Origin: Janthinobacterium sp. 1_2014MBL_MicDiv
Lineage (GTDB): Bacteria > Pseudomonadota > Gammaproteobacteria > Burkholderiales > Burkholderiaceae_D
Reading direction: 5' to 3'
NCBI RefSeq assembly: GCF_001865675.1
Contig: NZ_CP011319.1
Location: forward strand, 3,658,001-3,722,000
DNA: 64,000 bases
In this document: one piece after another, positions 16,982 through 30,284 of the stretch
How the letters are laid out: every line of letters starts with the position of its first letter
Numbering within the stretch: the stretch's first letter is position 1
Translations under genes and position numbers: made by a program
The notes under the pieces: model-generated
Seen by the model: only the letters and a program-made list of their open reading frames with translations
Databases searched by the model: none
What the model was told of the DNA's origin: nothing

Positions 16982-18319
16982 TCAGCTGGCGACCTTGTCG
17001 GCGATGCGGCGCGCCATGCTCTCCGCCTTGGCCGCATCCTTGGCCTCCACCATCACGCGGATCAGCGGCTCCGTGCCCGAAGCGCGGATCAGCACGCGGC
17101 CCGTGTCGCCCAGCTCCGCTTCCACCAGCTCCTTCTCGGCCACCATGGCGGCGTTCTTTTGCCAGTCGAAGCCTGGGGCCACGCGCAGGTTGATCAGGGT
17201 TTGCGGGAACAGCACCAGTTCGGCCAGGCATTGCTGCAGGCTCTGGCCGCTGCGCTTGAGCGCGGACAACACTTGCAGCGAAGACACGATACCGTCGCCC
17301 GTCGTGTGCTTGTCCAGGCACAGCAGATGCCCCGAACCTTCGCCGCCGAGCAGCCAACCCTTTTCCTTCATGATTTCCAGCACATAGCGGTCGCCCACCT
17401 TGGCGCGCGCAAAACCGATGCCCTGTTCCTTGAACAGCACTTCCAGCGCCATATTGGTCATCAACGTACCCACGGCGCCAGCCACGGGGCCCGTCGCCAG
17501 GCGGTCCTTGACCATGACATACAACAACTCGTCGCCGTTATACAAACGGCCCGTGGCGTCGCACATGATCAGGCGGTCCGCGTCGCCGTCGAGCGCGATG
17601 CCCAGGTCGGCGCCATGCTCGATGACGGCTTCGGTCATGGCTTTCGTTGCCGTGGCGCCAAAGCCCGCATTGATGTTGAAGCCATCGGGCTTGTTGCCGA
17701 TGGAAATGACTTCCGCACCCAGTTCATGGAAGACGTGCGGCGCGATATGGTAGGCGGCACCGTGCGCGCAATCGACGACGATCTTCAAGCCGCGCAAGTC
17801 CAGTTCGTTCGGGAAGGTGCTCTTGCAAAACTCGATGTAGCGCCCCTGGGCATCGTCGAGGCGCTTGGCGCGGCCCAGCTTGTCCGAGGGCACGCAAGCC
17901 ATGGGGGCGTCGAGCGCCGCTTCGATTTCCAGCTCCACGCTGTCGGGCAGCTTGGTGCCCTGGCCGGAAAAGAACTTGATGCCATTGTCCTGATACGGGT
18001 TGTGCGAAGCGGAAATGACCACGCCAGCCGCCAGGCGCAGCGCGCGCGTCAGGTAGGCAATCGCCGGGGTCGGCATGGGACCGGCCAGCATCACATCCAC
18101 GCCGGCCGCCGACAGGCCCGCCTCCAGCGCCGCTTCCAGCATGTAGCCGGAAATACGCGTATCCTTGCCGATCAGCACGGTTGGACGCACCTTGCTGCCC
18201 TGCGACTTGGCCAGCACCGTCCCGGCAGCGTAACCGAGGCGCATGACAAAGTCGGGCGTGATCGGAGCAACACCTACCAGGCCACGGATGCCATCGGTAC
18301 CAAAATATTTACGCGTCAT
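16982..18319 (-). CDS. glmM: Phosphoglucosamine mutase
   Basis: GlmM (445 residues, normal length) interconverts glucosamine-6-P and glucosamine-1-P for UDP-GlcNAc, the precursor of peptidoglycan and LPS. The active-site phosphoserine is Ser105 in VVISASHNPYQDNG. The metal loop DGDADR is present (ALDGDADRLIM), as is the sugar-binding GEGSGH (LGGEGSGHLLC) and the phosphate-binding RASGTEPLIRVMVE near the C-terminus. It is downstream of folP and ftsH on the same strand, the usual ftsH-folP-glmM cluster; 41 bp separate it from folP. Confidence 0.97.
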   Translation of the reverse strand: MTRKYFGTDGIRGLVGVAPITPDFVMRLGYAAGTVLAKSQGSKVRPTVLIGKDTRISGYMLEAALEAGLSAAGVDVMLAGPMPTPAIAYLTRALRLAAGVVISASHNPYQDNGIKFFSGQGTKLPDSVELEIEAALDAPMACVPSDKLGRAKRLDDAQGRYIEFCKSTFPNELDLRGLKIVVDCAHGAAYHIAPHVFHELGAEVISIGNKPDGFNINAGFGATATKAMTEAVIEHGADLGIALDGDADRLIMCDATGRLYNGDELLYVMVKDRLATGPVAGAVGTLMTNMALEVLFKEQGIGFARAKVGDRYVLEIMKEKGWLLGGEGSGHLLCLDKHTTGDGIVSSLQVLSALKRSGQSLQQCLAELVLFPQTLINLRVAPGFDWQKNAAMVAEKELVEAELGDTGRVLIRASGTEPLIRVMVEAKDAAKAESMARRIADKVAS

Positions 18320-18360
18320 AGTATTTCTCTTCTTGTTGTTTATAATGAAATTTTACAGGT

Positions 18361-19194
18361 TCAGTGCGCCATGCGCCACACCTTCAGTGCATCGGTGGTT
18401 TCAGCCACATCATGCACACGGATGATTTCTGCGCCTTGCGCTACCGCAGCAAGCGCCCCGGCAAGGCTGCCGGCCAGGCGCTGCTCGACGGCACGGCCCG
18501 TGACGGCGCCTATCATCGACTTGCGCGACAGGCCAGCCAGCACGGGCAAGCCCAGCTCGCTGCGCAACTGGCGCGTGGCGCGCAGCAAGGCATAGTTCTG
18601 CTCCACCGTCTTGCCGAAACCGAAGCCGGGGTCGATGCACAGGCGCTCGCGCTCGATGCCGGCCGCCGTCATCGTCTCGACGCGCTCGTGCAGGAAGGCG
18701 ATGACTTCGCGCACCACGTCCTCATACTGCGGCTGGATTTGCATGGTTTCCGGCACGCTTTGCATGTGCATGATGCACAGCGCGCAATCGCTATCCTTCA
18801 CGGCATCGATGGCGCCTGGCGCGCGAAAACCGTTGATATCGTTGATCATGTCGGCGCCGGCCAGGATGGCTTCGCGCATCACTTCCGGCTTGTAGGTATC
18901 GACGGAGAGCGGCTTGCCGCAGTCGCGCAAGGCATACAGCACCGGCATGACGCGCTGCAACTCGTCCTGCAGCGGCAGCGGCGGCGCGCCGGGACGACTC
19001 GATTCGCCGCCGATATCGATGATGTCTGCACCGTCAAGTATCATCTGCTCGGCGCGCGACAGGGCGAATTCCAGGTGTTGATACTGGCCCGCGTCGGAAA
19101 ACGAATCGGGCGTGACGTTCAGGATGCCCATCACCAGCGCCTGCGTGCCCTGCAGGTTGAAGCCGAAACGGCCGAATTGCAAATAGTGTCGCAT
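18361..19194 (-). CDS. folP: Dihydropteroate synthase
   Basis: FolP (277 residues) condenses p-aminobenzoate with dihydropterin pyrophosphate in folate synthesis and is the sulfonamide target. Signatures are VMGILNVTPDSFSDAG (loop 1), DIIDIGGESSRPGAPP (loop 2), SVDTYKPEVMREAILAGADMINDINGF, CIMHMQ, and LCIDPGFGFGKTVEQNYALL. The start at 19194 (MRHYLQFG) has AAGAG a few bases upstream; an ATG at 19212 would add six residues. It lies between ftsH and glmM, with a terminator-like hairpin upstream after ftsH. Confidence 0.96.
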   Translation of the reverse strand: MRHYLQFGRFGFNLQGTQALVMGILNVTPDSFSDAGQYQHLEFALSRAEQMILDGADIIDIGGESSRPGAPPLPLQDELQRVMPVLYALRDCGKPLSVDTYKPEVMREAILAGADMINDINGFRAPGAIDAVKDSDCALCIMHMQSVPETMQIQPQYEDVVREVIAFLHERVETMTAAGIERERLCIDPGFGFGKTVEQNYALLRATRQLRSELGLPVLAGLSRKSMIGAVTGRAVEQRLAGSLAGALAAVAQGAEIIRVHDVAETTDALKVWRMAH

Positions 19195-19236
19195 GTAACT
19201 CTTTTTTATCATCAGGAAAAAACTGCTGCGGCAACG

Positions 19237-19264
19237 AAAAAGGGCAAGGATTGCTCCTTACCCT
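19237..19264 (-). terminator. Terminator between ftsH and folP
   Basis: In minus-strand RNA AGGGUAAGGA pairs with UCCUUGCCCU (one G-U wobble) around a GCAA tetraloop, followed by a U-run. It would end or attenuate the ftsH transcript before folP. Confidence 0.75.
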
Positions 19265-19300
19265 TCTTATTGCATGCCACCGGTGAGGGGGCTGCAGCTA

Positions 19301-21181
<1,881 letters not shown>

Positions 21182-21385
21182 GAAGACTCCTTGGATGCAG
21201 TGCGCATCTCTTTACCTATAGCTAGAAACACGATTTTACTCGCAATAAGCGGGCCGTGCCAAAGCCCGCCGATCCGTGCGCGCGAAAAAAAATCGCGTTC
21301 ACGCAAAAAAATGCAGTATAAACAATTTAGGCTTTTATACCACTGCCCACTACCGCACTTCTCGTTCCCATGTGCGGATCACGCC

Positions 21386-22069
21386 TTAAATATCAAGAGC
21401 GGAATCATCTTCTTCAACGGCATTTTTCAGCGGATTCTTGATCCCACGCCCCATCAGGAAGATTTCCGACGATTTATCGCGGCTGGCCTTGGGCTTTTTC
21501 TGTACCACGACCTTGAATTCGGCACGGAATTTCTCCACGATCTGGCTGAAACCCATGTCTTTAAAGCATTTCACCAGCAGCACGCCGGACGGCTTCAAAT
21601 GCAATTGCGAAAATTCGATGGCCAGGTCGATCAGATGTTCCATGCGCGCGGCGTCCGCCGTGGCGATGCCCGACAGGTTGGGCGCCATATCGGACAGCAC
21701 CAGGTCCACCTTGCGTCCCTGCAATACCACTTCCAGCTGGCGCAGCACGCGCGCTTCGCGGAAGTCGCCCTGGATGAAGTGGAAATCGGCAATCGGCTCC
21801 ATTTCCAGCATGTCCAGGCCAATCAGGGTACCATTGACCCCGCCGCCGTCCTTGCCGGCCAGCTTGCGCCGCGTGTACTGGGCCCAGCTGCCAGGAGTGC
21901 AGCCCAGGTCGACAATTACCTGGCCAGGTTTGATCAGTTTCTCGTCTTCATCGATTTCTTTGAGCTTGTATGCTGCCCGGGCACGGTAGCCCTCTTTTTG
22001 CGCCAACTTCACATAAGGATCATTTATGTGGTCGTGCAACCAGTTTTTGTTTAATTTCTTCTTTGCCAT
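21386..22069 (-). CDS. rlmE: 23S rRNA 2'-O-ribose U2552 methyltransferase
   Basis: RlmE/RrmJ (227 residues) methylates the ribose of U2552 in the A-loop of 23S rRNA. The SAM-binding motif is VIVDLGCTPGSWAQYTRRKL, and the K-D-K-E catalytic set is consistent with the Lys in ARAAYKLKEID, the Asp of LVLSDMAPNLSG, and the Lys in GVLLVKCF. The acidic C-terminal extension (NAVEEDDSALDI) goes beyond the E. coli protein. It is upstream of ftsH on the same strand and divergent from yhbY (42-bp gap), as in most gamma- and betaproteobacteria. Confidence 0.96.
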   Translation of the reverse strand: MAKKKLNKNWLHDHINDPYVKLAQKEGYRARAAYKLKEIDEDEKLIKPGQVIVDLGCTPGSWAQYTRRKLAGKDGGGVNGTLIGLDMLEMEPIADFHFIQGDFREARVLRQLEVVLQGRKVDLVLSDMAPNLSGIATADAARMEHLIDLAIEFSQLHLKPSGVLLVKCFKDMGFSQIVEKFRAEFKVVVQKKPKASRDKSSEIFLMGRGIKNPLKNAVEEDDSALDI

Positions 22070-22111
22070 TCGCGTAGAATACTGCTTTTAAGGGAATTAC
22101 TAAATATTATT

Positions 22112-22582
22112 ATGCTAAAACTTACACCCGTAGAGCGCAGCGCACTGCGCGCCGAAGCACACGCGCTGAAGCCTATCGTCATCATTGGCGAAGCGGGCTT
22201 GACACCTGCTGTCCTCAAAGAGATCGACCTTGGCCTGGATTCGCACGGCCTGATTAAAGTCCGCGTGTTCGGCGACGACCGCGAAGCCCGCGTCGGAATG
22301 TACGATACGATTTGCGGCAATCTCGGCGCCGCCCCGGTACAACATATTGGCAAACTGCTGGTAATTTACCGTCCGAAAAAAGAAGTGGTTAAGGAGAAGG
22401 TCAGCGCCGGCAAAGGCATGCGCGAAGTGACCATCGTCAAGGCCAGCGCCAGCGGCACCAAGCGCCCGAGCGTGACGAAAGTCATGATCAAAGGCAATGA
22501 GCGCGTCACCGAAGGCGGTTCCATCAAGCGTGCCAAGCCACGTCAGAAGAGCGCCAAGAAAAGCGCACTGGGCAGCAAGTAA
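22112..22582 (+). CDS. yhbY: CRS1-YhbY-domain RNA-binding protein
   Basis: This 156-residue protein has a CRM domain in the first 97 residues: LTPVERSALRAEAHALKPIVIIGEAGLTPAVLKEIDLGLDSHGLIKVRVFGDDREAR, containing the domain's GxxG-like loop (here GEAG). YhbY proteins bind pre-50S ribosomal particles. The basic C-terminal tail (KRPSVTKVMIKGNERVTEGGSIKRAKPRQKSAKKSALGSK) is longer than in E. coli YhbY and would add unspecific RNA binding. It is divergent from rlmE and followed by an intrinsic terminator. Confidence 0.94.
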   Translation: MLKLTPVERSALRAEAHALKPIVIIGEAGLTPAVLKEIDLGLDSHGLIKVRVFGDDREARVGMYDTICGNLGAAPVQHIGKLLVIYRPKKEVVKEKVSAGKGMREVTIVKASASGTKRPSVTKVMIKGNERVTEGGSIKRAKPRQKSAKKSALGSK

Positions 22583-22617
22583 GCCTCTCTCGGCAGCCGC
22601 AAGGCTGTTGAAACAAG

Positions 22618-22653
22618 AAGCGGAGCACGGGATCTTCCCTGCTCCGCTTTTTT
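22618..22653 (+). terminator. Intrinsic terminator of yhbY
   Basis: AAGCGGAGCA pairs with TGCTCCGCTT, with an inner stem GGGA/TCCC and a 3-nt loop, followed by a T-run (22648-22653). Confidence 0.9.
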
Positions 22654-22669
22654 ATTGCCATTACGGTAT

Positions 22670-22757
22670 TGTCGGATTACGCGCTGTGCGCTCATCCGAC
22701 CTGCCAGCAGCACCGCAGGTCGGATGGGTGGGGCCGCAGGCCACGCGTAATCCGACA
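22670..22757. repeat. Nested palindromic intergenic element (REP/BIME-like)
   Basis: The outer arms TGTCGGATTACGCG (22670-22683) and CGCGTAATCCGACA (22744-22757) are perfect inverted repeats. Inside, CATCCGACCTGC (22693-22704) and GCAGGTCGGATG (22715-22726) form a second perfect 12-bp stem with a 10-nt loop. The 88-bp unit sits between two convergent genes. Elements with GGATTACGC/GCGTAATCC ends are common intergenic repeats in many Proteobacteria; no second copy is in this window. Confidence 0.75.
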
Positions 22758-22770
22758 ACACGGCCAACGC

Positions 22771-23214
22771 TTACTGCTGTTTCCAGATCAAGACGCCCGC
22801 CAGCAAGCTCTGCACGGCAAAGATCACGGTCGACACGCCATGCAGCATGCCGAAACGGCTGCGCATGGCCTCGTCCATCACGCCGGCCGGCGCTTGCGCC
22901 TTCAGCTCGGCCATCAGGGGCGAAATGCCGAAATGGCTGACCAGCGCGCACACGAGCATGGACAGCACCAGCGCGCCCAGGAGGCGCCGGCGCTTCAGCG
23001 CCACGGCGCCAGCCCCCCATTGCAGCAAGGCCAGCAGCACCAGGGCACAGGCGATGGACAGCCACGCCTCGGCGCGAAACATGCTGCCGGCGATATTGCC
23101 TGCCAGCACGCGGTCGCTCAAGGTCGCGAACAAGGTCGGCGCCACGATGAAGCCGATGGTCCACAGGCTGCCGGCCCACAGGGTGGCGACGAGGAAGCGC
23201 AGGCGGCTCAGCAT
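22771..23214 (-). CDS. DUF4149 membrane protein
   Basis: This 147-residue inner-membrane protein has four predicted helices (FLVATLWAGSLWTIGFIVAPTLFATL; LSIACALVLLALLQW; LLGALVLSMLVCALVSHF; MLHGVSTVIFAVQSLLAGVLIW). The family (DUF4149, TMEM205-like) has no settled bacterial function. Its start codon overlaps the greA stop (TGATG), so it is translationally coupled to greA. Confidence 0.85.
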   Translation of the reverse strand: MLSRLRFLVATLWAGSLWTIGFIVAPTLFATLSDRVLAGNIAGSMFRAEAWLSIACALVLLALLQWGAGAVALKRRRLLGALVLSMLVCALVSHFGISPLMAELKAQAPAGVMDEAMRSRFGMLHGVSTVIFAVQSLLAGVLIWKQQ

Positions 23215-23690
23215 CAGATGTACAGTACTTCCAGGATTTCGTATTCGCGCGGGCCGGACGGCGCCTGCACTTCCACCACGTCGCCGGCATACTTGCCGAT
23301 CAGCGCGCGGGCGATCGGCGACGTGACGGAGACTTTGTTCATCTTCAGGTCGGCTTCATCGAGGCCGACGATCTGGTACGTGACTTTCTGGCCCGATTCC
23401 AGGTCTTCCAGGTTCACGGTCGAGGCAAACACCACGCGGCCTTCCGCGTCGAGCGCGGTCGGGTCGATGATTTGCGCTGCGCCCAGCTTGCCTTCGAGTT
23501 CGGCGATGCGGCCTTCCACGAACGCCTGGCGCTCCTTGGCGGCGTCGTACTCGGCGTTTTCCGACAGGTCGCCGTGCGAACGCGCTTCGGCGATCGCATC
23601 GATGACGATGCGGCGTTCCTTGGTCTTCAAATGATGCAGCTCTTCTTTCAAGAGTTCTGCGCCGTATTTGGTCAATGGGACTGAGGTCAT
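23214..23690 (-). CDS. greA: Transcription elongation factor GreA
   Basis: GreA (158 residues, standard length) rescues backtracked RNA polymerase by stimulating transcript cleavage. The N-terminal coiled coil contains the DLSENAEYDAAKERQAFVEGRIAELE motif, whose acidic tip (D41/E44 in E. coli numbering) coordinates the catalytic Mg2+. The C-terminal FKBP-like domain ends in SPIARALIGKYAGDVVEVQAPSGPREYEILEV. It lies downstream of carB on the same strand, a common arrangement (carAB-greA), with a hairpin between. Confidence 0.97.
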   Translation of the reverse strand: MTSVPLTKYGAELLKEELHHLKTKERRIVIDAIAEARSHGDLSENAEYDAAKERQAFVEGRIAELEGKLGAAQIIDPTALDAEGRVVFASTVNLEDLESGQKVTYQIVGLDEADLKMNKVSVTSPIARALIGKYAGDVVEVQAPSGPREYEILEVLYI

Positions 23691-23764
23691 GTTATCTCTA
23701 CTATCTGCTAGTTATCGGCGCCGTTGCCAGTGTTTTATCAAGGTTAACGGACTTACCAAGTGAA

Positions 23765-23807
23765 AACCACAGAGGCCGCGCGCTGCTCTGCACGGAACTC
23801 TGTGGTT
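23765..23807 (-). terminator. Hairpin after carB
   Basis: AACCACAGAG (23765-23774) and CTCTGTGGTT (23798-23807) form a perfect 10-bp stem with a 23-nt loop, followed on the minus strand by TTCA. It lies 55 bp beyond carB and may partially separate carAB from greA. Confidence 0.55.
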
Positions 23808-23862
23808 GATAAGCATGCAGTGTACCGCCTAACGGCGGCCACTGCAAATAACACGCGGACTA

Positions 23863-27091
<3,229 letters not shown>

Positions 27092-27099
<8 letters not shown>

Positions 27100-28270
27100 T
27101 TTTCTTTTTCTCCTCCGCAGCCATCAGGTTGATGAAGCGGTCAAACAGGTAAGCAACATCCATCGGGCCCGGCGACGCTTCAGGGTGGCCCTGGAAGCAG
27201 AAGGCCGGCTTGTCCGTGCGGGCAAAGCCCTGCAGGGAGCCGTCGAACAGCGATTCATGGGTCACGCGGCAGTTCGCGGGCAAGGTTGCCGCGTCGACGG
27301 CGAAACCGTGGTTTTGCGAGGTAATCAAGACCTGTTTCGTTTCCAGGTCCTGCACCGGGTGGTTGGCGCCGTGGTGGCCGAACTTCATCTTCAGCGTTTT
27401 CGCGCCGGAAGCCAGGGCCATGATCTGGTGGCCGAGGCAGATGCCGAAGGTCGGGATGCCCTTCTCGATCAGCTCTTTCGTCGCCGCGATGGCGTAGTCG
27501 CATGGTTCCGGATCGCCGGGACCGTTCGACAGGAAGATGCCGTCCGGGTTCAGCGCCAGGGCGTCGGCGGCGGAGGCTTGCGCCGGCAGCACGGTGACCT
27601 TGCAGCCACGCGCCGTCAGCATGCGCAGGATGTTGCGCTTGACGCCGTAGTCGAAGGCGACGACGTGGTATTTCGCGTCGGCGTCGGCCAGCTGGCCATA
27701 GCCTTCGCCCAGGGTCCATTCCGTTTCGCGGTATTCGTAGGCTGCCTTGCTCGATACGACCTTGGCCAGGTCCATGCCGGCCAGGCCGGGGAAGGAACGG
27801 GCCAGTTCCAGCGCTTGCGCGGCCGATGGCTCATTGCCTTGCGTGCCGACGAGGATGGCGCCGCCCTGCGCACCTTTTTCACGCAGGATGCGCGTGAGCT
27901 TGCGTGTATCGATGCCGGCGATGGCGACGATATTTTCAGCTTTCAGGTAGTCGGACAGGGAAAGGGTGGAACGGAAATTGGATGCCAGCAAAGGCAGATC
28001 GCGGATGATGAGGCCAGCGGCGTGAACCTTGGAAGATTCGACATCTTCCGGATTGACGCCCGTATTGCCGATATGGGGATAGGTCAGGGTGACCATCTGG
28101 CGGCAATAGCTTGGGTCGGTAAGGATTTCCTGATACCCGGTCATCGAGGTATTGAAAACAACCTCGCCCGTGGTATGACCGGCGGCACCGATCGAAAAAC
28201 CTTTGAAAATCGTTCCATCAGCAAGCGCTAATATGGCTGGAACGGCAGGGCCAGAAAAAAATGGCGGCAA
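27092..28270 (-). CDS. carA: Carbamoyl-phosphate synthase small subunit
   Basis: CarA (392 residues) is the glutaminase subunit that feeds ammonia to CarB. The class I amidotransferase triad is visible: Cys in GIPTFGICLGHQIMALA, and His/Glu in GHPEASPGP. The N-terminal CarA domain begins ILALADGTIFKGFSIGA. Start choice: two in-frame TTG codons lie at 28276 and 28270, with AGGAG at 28281-28277. Only 28270 gives a proper 6-nt spacing, so translation probably starts at TTG 28270. A non-ATG start may hold expression down. The upstream 335 bp to the repeat contains a terminator for the preceding gene and presumably the carA promoter. Confidence 0.95.
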
Positions 28271-28510
28271 GGGCAACTCCTGATAAAGTTACCGTAGCTG
28301 CGCCACGTCAGACCGACCGCCTAGATACCCGAGCTGCATGCACTCAGGGTGTTTCAACGGTCATTTTGAATGAGGGGATGGGTAGTCGCTACGGTATATG
28401 TGTGATTGGCTAAACCTTTGAATTATAACCAAAAGGAAGCTTTTCCACAAGGAAGAAAATTCAGAAAGCACGGCATTTTTTTGCGCAGCAACAAAAACCC
28501 CCGCCCCATG

Positions 28511-28541
28511 AAAAAAGCCGCCCGGCGTGTGCGGAGCGGCT
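28511..28541 (-). terminator. Terminator downstream of the GlcG-like gene
   Basis: AGCCGC (28516-28521) and GCGGCT (28536-28541) frame a GC-rich hairpin followed on the minus strand by six T. It lies beyond the palindromic repeat, so the repeat is likely transcribed as the 3' UTR of the GlcG-like gene. Confidence 0.7.
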
Positions 28542-28611
28542 CGTTCATTCTTCCCAATCCGCCATAGCGGCTACTACTTATCTTCCGCTTAGCCTGTTGC
28601 CAGCTTCACGG

Positions 28612-28727
28612 CACCTGGCAAAACCGTAGCGCGCGGAGATGATTTGTGGCCGAGAAGCGCAAGCGTACTAAAGTACGGCGAGCATCGCCGGCCGCAAAGC
28701 GCGCCGCGCAGCAGGTTTGGCCACGTG
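28612..28727. repeat. Long palindromic intergenic repeat, copy A
   Basis: The ends CACCTGGCAAAACC and GGTTTGGCCACGTG are inverted repeats (12 of 14). Inner arms TTTGTGGCC and GGCCGCAAA pair, and the core CGTACT-AA-AGTACG is a perfect hairpin. The unit matches copy B at 51095-51221 in order and in blocks such as CAAAACCGTAGCG and GAGCATCGC. It begins 4 bp after the stop codon of the GlcG-like gene. See the findings for the covariation between copies. Confidence 0.8.
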
Positions 28728-28731
28728 TCCA

Positions 28732-29136
28732 TCACACCAGTGCGGCGATACCTGCTTTGGCGATTTGCGCGTCTTCCGCCGATTTGACGCCAGAGACGCC
28801 GACGGCGCCCACATAGTGACCGTCAAACACGATGGGCACGCCGCCTTCGAGCAAGCCGTCGATTTCCGGCGCGCTCAGGAACGAGACGCGGCCGCCATTG
28901 ATCATCTCTTCATAGATGCGCGATTCGCGGCGGCCCAGGGCGGCCGTCTTGGCTTTCGACGGGGCGATGTGCGACGAGATCGGCGCCACGCCGTCCATGC
29001 GCTGCAGCCACAGCAGGTGACCGCCGTCGTCGACGATGGCGATCACGACCGCCCAGTTATTCTTGACCGCTTCCGCTTCGGCGGCGGCGGCGATTTTCTT
29101 CACGTCATCCAGGGTCAAAATCGGTTTCGATTGCAT
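28732..29136 (-). CDS. GlcG/HbpS-family protein
   Basis: This 134-residue single-domain protein belongs to the GlcG/HbpS (DUF336) family: ILTLDDVKKIAAAAEAEAVKNNWAVVIAIVDDGGHLLWLQRMDGV, then the glycine-rich GGVPIVFDGHYVGAVGVSGVKSAEDAQIAKAGIAAL. HbpS of Streptomyces binds haem; GlcG sits in glycolate operons. Neither context is present here, so the role is unknown. No signal peptide is seen, so it is cytoplasmic. The gene is followed directly by the palindromic repeat copy A and then a terminator. Confidence 0.88.
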   Translation of the reverse strand: MQSKPILTLDDVKKIAAAAEAEAVKNNWAVVIAIVDDGGHLLWLQRMDGVAPISSHIAPSKAKTAALGRRESRIYEEMINGGRVSFLSAPEIDGLLEGGVPIVFDGHYVGAVGVSGVKSAEDAQIAKAGIAALV

Positions 29137-29194
29137 GATGCTTCCTTGTTATGTTGAATCAAAATTGTATACGAAATGCACGGCGTCACCGCCC

Positions 29195-30106
29195 TTACTG
29201 CTCGCGCTTGGCTTTCAGTTTTTGCTTGAGCTGCGCCATGACGGCAAAGGTCGCCTGCTCGCCGGCCAGGATGGCCTGGTTGCGGCTGTTGAAATCGTTG
29301 CCCTTCATGGTGCCCAGGCTGGGCTGGATCACCACGTCCGCATCCTTCAGCTCGAACTGATTGATGCGCTGGCCCATGATGGCGAAGGTTTGCATCAGCA
29401 CTTCCATCGAGCTGATGGCCTTTTGCGTATCCGTTTGCGACGAAATATTCACGGCGATGATGAAATCGGCGCCCATGTCGCGCGCGAAGCGCACGGGCAC
29501 GGGCGCCACCAGGCCGCCGTCGACATAGGTATGGCCGGAAATCGTCACGGGCTGGAATACGCCCGGCACGGCCGACGAGGCGCGCACGGCCATGCCGGTA
29601 TTGCCGCGCTGGAACAGGATCGGCTGGCCATTCTTCAAGTCCGTGGCCACCACGCCAAACGGTATCTTCAGCTTTTCCAGCGGCACGTTGTTGACTGCCT
29701 TGTTGACATAGCTTTGCAGCGCTTCGCCCTTGAGCACGCCGGACGACTTGCCGAACAGGGGCAAGGCCCAGTCGGAAATGGCCGCCTCGTCCATGTCGAA
29801 CGCCATCTTTTGCAAGGCAAAACCGGAGTTGCCCGCCGCATACAAGGCGCCCACCACGCTGCCGGCGCTGGTACCCGTGACGAGGTCGGCGACGATGCCC
29901 TGCGATTCGAGCGCCTTGATCACGCCGATATGCGCGAAACCGCGCGCCGCGCCGCCGCCCAGCGCCAGGCCGATCTTGATCTTGCGCGGCGGCACGACGA
30001 TGGGCTCGCGCGGCGTCAAGACTTGTACGGGTTTCGGGGTGGTGGTATCGCAGCCGGCCAGCGCAAAGGCGGCCAGGGCAAGCAGGGTCAGGCGTTTAGG
30101 AAACAT
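29195..30106 (-). CDS. Patatin-like phospholipase, lipoprotein
   Basis: This 303-residue RssA/YlbK-type protein starts MFPKRLTLLALAAFALAGCD, a lipoprotein signal with Cys19 as the lipidated residue. The patatin domain has the oxyanion loop GLALGGGAARGFAHIG, the nucleophile elbow GTSAG in LVTGTSAGSVVGALY, and the catalytic Asp in the DGG of HTYVDGGLVAPVPV. The Ser-Asp dyad is therefore intact and the enzyme should hydrolyse acyl esters, probably phospholipids, at the envelope. The open frame extends to 30241, but the lipobox fixes the start at 30106. It is divergent from the next gene by 178 bp. Confidence 0.9.
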   Translation of the reverse strand: MFPKRLTLLALAAFALAGCDTTTPKPVQVLTPREPIVVPPRKIKIGLALGGGAARGFAHIGVIKALESQGIVADLVTGTSAGSVVGALYAAGNSGFALQKMAFDMDEAAISDWALPLFGKSSGVLKGEALQSYVNKAVNNVPLEKLKIPFGVVATDLKNGQPILFQRGNTGMAVRASSAVPGVFQPVTISGHTYVDGGLVAPVPVRFARDMGADFIIAVNISSQTDTQKAISSMEVLMQTFAIMGQRINQFELKDADVVIQPSLGTMKGNDFNSRNQAILAGEQATFAVMAQLKQKLKAKREQ

Positions 30107-30284
30107 GGTGGCGAGGGGGAACCGCACGCGGCAGTGGCAATAAAGGAGAGCCGATTGTAGCGCAAGCGGGGCCGCCGGCACTGAAGCCTGTCTTAAATGT
30201 TTATAAATGACAATGTTTGTGCGCACCGCGGTTGCCACCAAACTGCTGCTAGACTGGCGCCTGATTTTTTTACCTGCTCCCGAT

